Below are positions 15,449 to 16,825 of a stretch of DNA of 16,825 bases, in pieces; position 1 is the first letter of the stretch, and the number at the start of each line of letters is the position of its first letter. The notes under the pieces were generated by a model. The model ran no database searches. It saw only the letters and a program-made list of their open reading frames with translations, and was not told the DNA's origin. The translations under genes and the position numbers were made by a program. This DNA is from an uncultured Caryophanales bacterium (GTDB taxonomy: Bacteria > Bacillota_I > Bacilli_A > RF39 > UBA660). The stretch covers positions 1-16,825 of the forward strand of contig CAMKQS010000028.1 in NCBI GenBank assembly GCA_946414975.1, read 5' to 3'.

Positions 15449-16326
15449 TAATTCTCTATATCATTTATAAGATTAGAATTAAATTCTTTATTTCGAATCA
15501 TTTCTATTTCAAATAAATAAGGTGGATACTTAGTATCTGTGCCAACATAAGGTGTTTCTAAAATTTTAGGAACATTTTTTAATTTATCGTGATATATAAC
15601 ATTAATTAAATTATCAAATCCAATATATCCATAACCAATATTCTCGTGTCTATCTTTATGCGTATTAATTTCATTTTTACTATCGTTAATATGTACAACA
15701 GATAATTTATCTAATCCTATTATAGCATCAAAATCTTCTAAAACTTTATCGAAATTTGCAAGATCATATCCAGCATCATTTATATGACACGTATCTAGAC
15801 ATACTTTTATATGTTTATTATCAACACCATCAATAATTCTTTTTAACTCCTCAAAAGATCTACCTATCTCACTACCTTTACCAGCCATAGTTTCTAAACA
15901 AATATCAACATCTTTATCATCTAGAATAGCTTCTTTTAGTACATCAATTATATTTTCTATTCCTTTATCAACACCAAGTCCTACATGACTTCCTGGATGT
16001 AGAACTAATTTATTAATTCCAAGAAAATGTGCTCGAGATATTTCTTGTTTTAAAAAATTAATATTGAAATCTCTATTTTTATCATTTGCAGGATTAATAA
16101 TATATGGAGCATGTATTATAACATTATTTATATCTATATTATTTTCTTCCATCATTTGTTTTGCTTCTAAAGTAAGACTTTCATCTAATTCTACTCTTTT
16201 TGTATTTTGAGGTGCCCCTGTATAAAACATAAATGTATTTGCTTTATAACTAAGTGCTTCTTTTACACTTTTTACCATTTGTTCATCTTTATTAAATGAA
16301 ACATGACTTCCTATTATTAACTCCAT
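15436..16326 (-). CDS. nfo: Endonuclease IV (AP endonuclease)
   Basis: The enzyme cuts DNA 5' to abasic sites and removes blocking 3' groups in base excision repair. It is a TIM barrel with three zinc ions. All nine expected metal ligands can be placed: H72 (IIHAPY), H110 (LHPGSH), E145 (CLETMAGKGSE), D178 and H181 (LDTCH), H212 (VHINDS), D225 and H227 (KDRHENIGYG), and E257 (ILETPY). The length of 296 matches B. subtilis YqfS. TTAGGTGAT precedes ATG 16326. The stop is TGA, which supports the standard bacterial code. No terminator hairpin is seen at the overlapping convergent 3' ends. Confidence 0.97.
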   Translation of the reverse strand: MELIIGSHVSFNKDEQMVKSVKEALSYKANTFMFYTGAPQNTKRVELDESLTLEAKQMMEENNIDINNVIIHAPYIINPANDKNRDFNINFLKQEISRAHFLGINKLVLHPGSHVGLGVDKGIENIIDVLKEAILDDKDVDICLETMAGKGSEIGRSFEELKRIIDGVDNKHIKVCLDTCHINDAGYDLANFDKVLEDFDAIIGLDKLSVVHINDSKNEINTHKDRHENIGYGYIGFDNLINVIYHDKLKNVPKILETPYVGTDTKYPPYLFEIEMIRNKEFNSNLINDIENYYNK

Positions 16327-16341
16327 AAAATCACCTAATTA

Positions 16342-16370
16342 ATTATAACAAAAAAACATACTTTTTTAAA
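16342..16370 (-). promoter_or_regulatory. Putative nfo promoter inside a terminator
   Basis: A perfect TATAAT (16347-16342) has TTTAAA (16370-16365) 17 nt upstream. The -35 lies in the loop, and the spacer in the arm, of the terminator hairpin of the preceding gene, so the two signals share bases. Confidence 0.55.
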
Positions 16371-16379
16371 TATGTTTTT
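16348..16379 (-). terminator. Terminator after the small membrane protein gene
   Basis: AAAAACATA / TATGTTTTT arms (9 bp, 16379-16371 and 16360-16352) with a 10-nt loop run into Ts on the minus strand, about 30 nt past the stop at 16409. Confidence 0.6.
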
Positions 16380-16408
16380 ATTAATATTAAAGTGTATTTT
16401 ATAATATA

Positions 16409-16693
16409 TTAATGTTTTTTAGCATATTGTGCAATAGCACCGTCTCTTTTTCCATCAAAATAGCAAGTGAATAACAAAGATATAATAAGAGCAAAACTAT
16501 TAAAAACAAAGCATCCCCATTGAATTGCTGTAAAATTATTTATATCTCCTCCAAATAAAATATCAATTATTAATAGTGATATAAACATTATTACTGAAAT
16601 TATTCCTGAACATAATAAATATAAATTATACTTTTTACCAAGTTCAGTTTTTTTAAATTTTTCTCTTACTTCTTTTTTAATAAATTCGTACAT
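16409..16693 (-). CDS. Small two-helix membrane protein, unknown function
   Basis: The protein has 94 residues: a basic amphipathic N-terminus (EFIKKEVREKFKKTELGKK), hydrophobic helices at about 22-47 and 56-78, and a basic tail (DGKRDGAIAQYAKKH). This suggests both ends in the cytoplasm. AGGAGG lies 7 nt before the ATG, and a strong promoter precedes it. It is a single-gene unit with its own terminator. No family was recognised. Confidence 0.8.
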   Translation of the reverse strand: MYEFIKKEVREKFKKTELGKKYNLYLLCSGIISVIMFISLLIIDILFGGDINNFTAIQWGCFVFNSFALIISLLFTCYFDGKRDGAIAQYAKKH

Positions 16694-16715
16694 ATAATCC
16701 TCCTATTCTGGATAA

Positions 16716-16744
16716 ATTATAGCAAAAATTTTTTAAATAATCAA
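16716..16744 (-). promoter_or_regulatory. Strong promoter with extended -10
   Basis: TTGATT (16744-16739), a 17-nt spacer and a perfect TATAAT (16721-16716) preceded by TG one base upstream form an extended -10. It drives the 94-residue membrane protein gene. Confidence 0.8.
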
Positions 16745-16784
16745 CTTATTTTTGAAATACTATTATGGCCTATGATTAATTTAT

Positions 16785-16825
16785 GATAATGTCTTAAGTA
16801 ATAACTTTGGAAAATGTCTCAAAGT
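16785..16825. repeat. Short direct and inverted repeats at the window edge
   Basis: GATAATGTCTT (16785-16795) and GAAAATGTCTC (16810-16820) match at 9 of 11 bases with a 25-nt phase. ACTTTG / CAAAGT (16804-16809 and 16820-16825) enclose the second copy. Repeated GACATTTTC-like sites read on the minus strand recall the multiple terminal repeats of IS21-type elements, but no transposase is visible inside the window. Confidence 0.3.

Overview
The window is very AT-rich and nearly all genes lie on the minus strand. It looks like the chromosome of a low-GC Gram-positive bacterium in the class Bacilli. The evidence is a PolC-type replicative polymerase, strong AGGAGG/AAGGTG ribosome binding sites, a class B penicillin-binding protein (so a peptidoglycan wall is made) and EF-P with a Bacillus-like lysine loop. 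Tryptophan is TGG wherever checked and nfo ends in TGA, so TGA is a stop and the Mycoplasma code does not apply. An uncultured gut-type Bacilli lineage (RF39-like or a relative) is my best guess, by inference only.

Layout, left to right. Positions 1-2201 hold the 5' part of a large secreted or membrane-anchored surface protein: dockerin-like calcium domain, InlB-type domain, three Cys-rich repeats and 30-residue tandem repeats that run off the window. A terminator separates it from polC (2376-6986). A decayed stretch (about 7042-7515) with recognisable reading-frame remnants follows. Next come a 900-residue transglutaminase-like protein (7516-10218) and another gene-poor stretch (10219-10672). 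After these are an orphan prepilin (10673-11005) and a zinc-ribbon membrane protein (11081-11554), each with its own promoter. The housekeeping block sodA - PBP2 - rpmG - efp (15119 down to 11644) ends in a terminator. A plus-strand DUF2624/YqfT-like gene (15185-15448) is divergent from sodA and overlaps the end of nfo (endonuclease IV, 15436-16326) tail to tail. A small two-helix membrane protein (16409-16693) closes the gene content.

How it works together. The sodA/PBP/rpmG/efp block and the nfo-yqfT neighbourhood resemble conserved Bacilli gene order: oxidative-stress defence, wall elongation, translation and base-excision repair. The accessory content is the modular surface protein, the transglutaminase-like protein between two decayed stretches, and the lone pilin. 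I see no CRISPR array, tRNA, rRNA, prophage or intact insertion sequence. I found no convincing new multi-gene system. The most unusual items are the modular surface protein, the transglutaminase-like protein in its decayed surroundings, and a calcium-loop-like insert next to the PBP active site.
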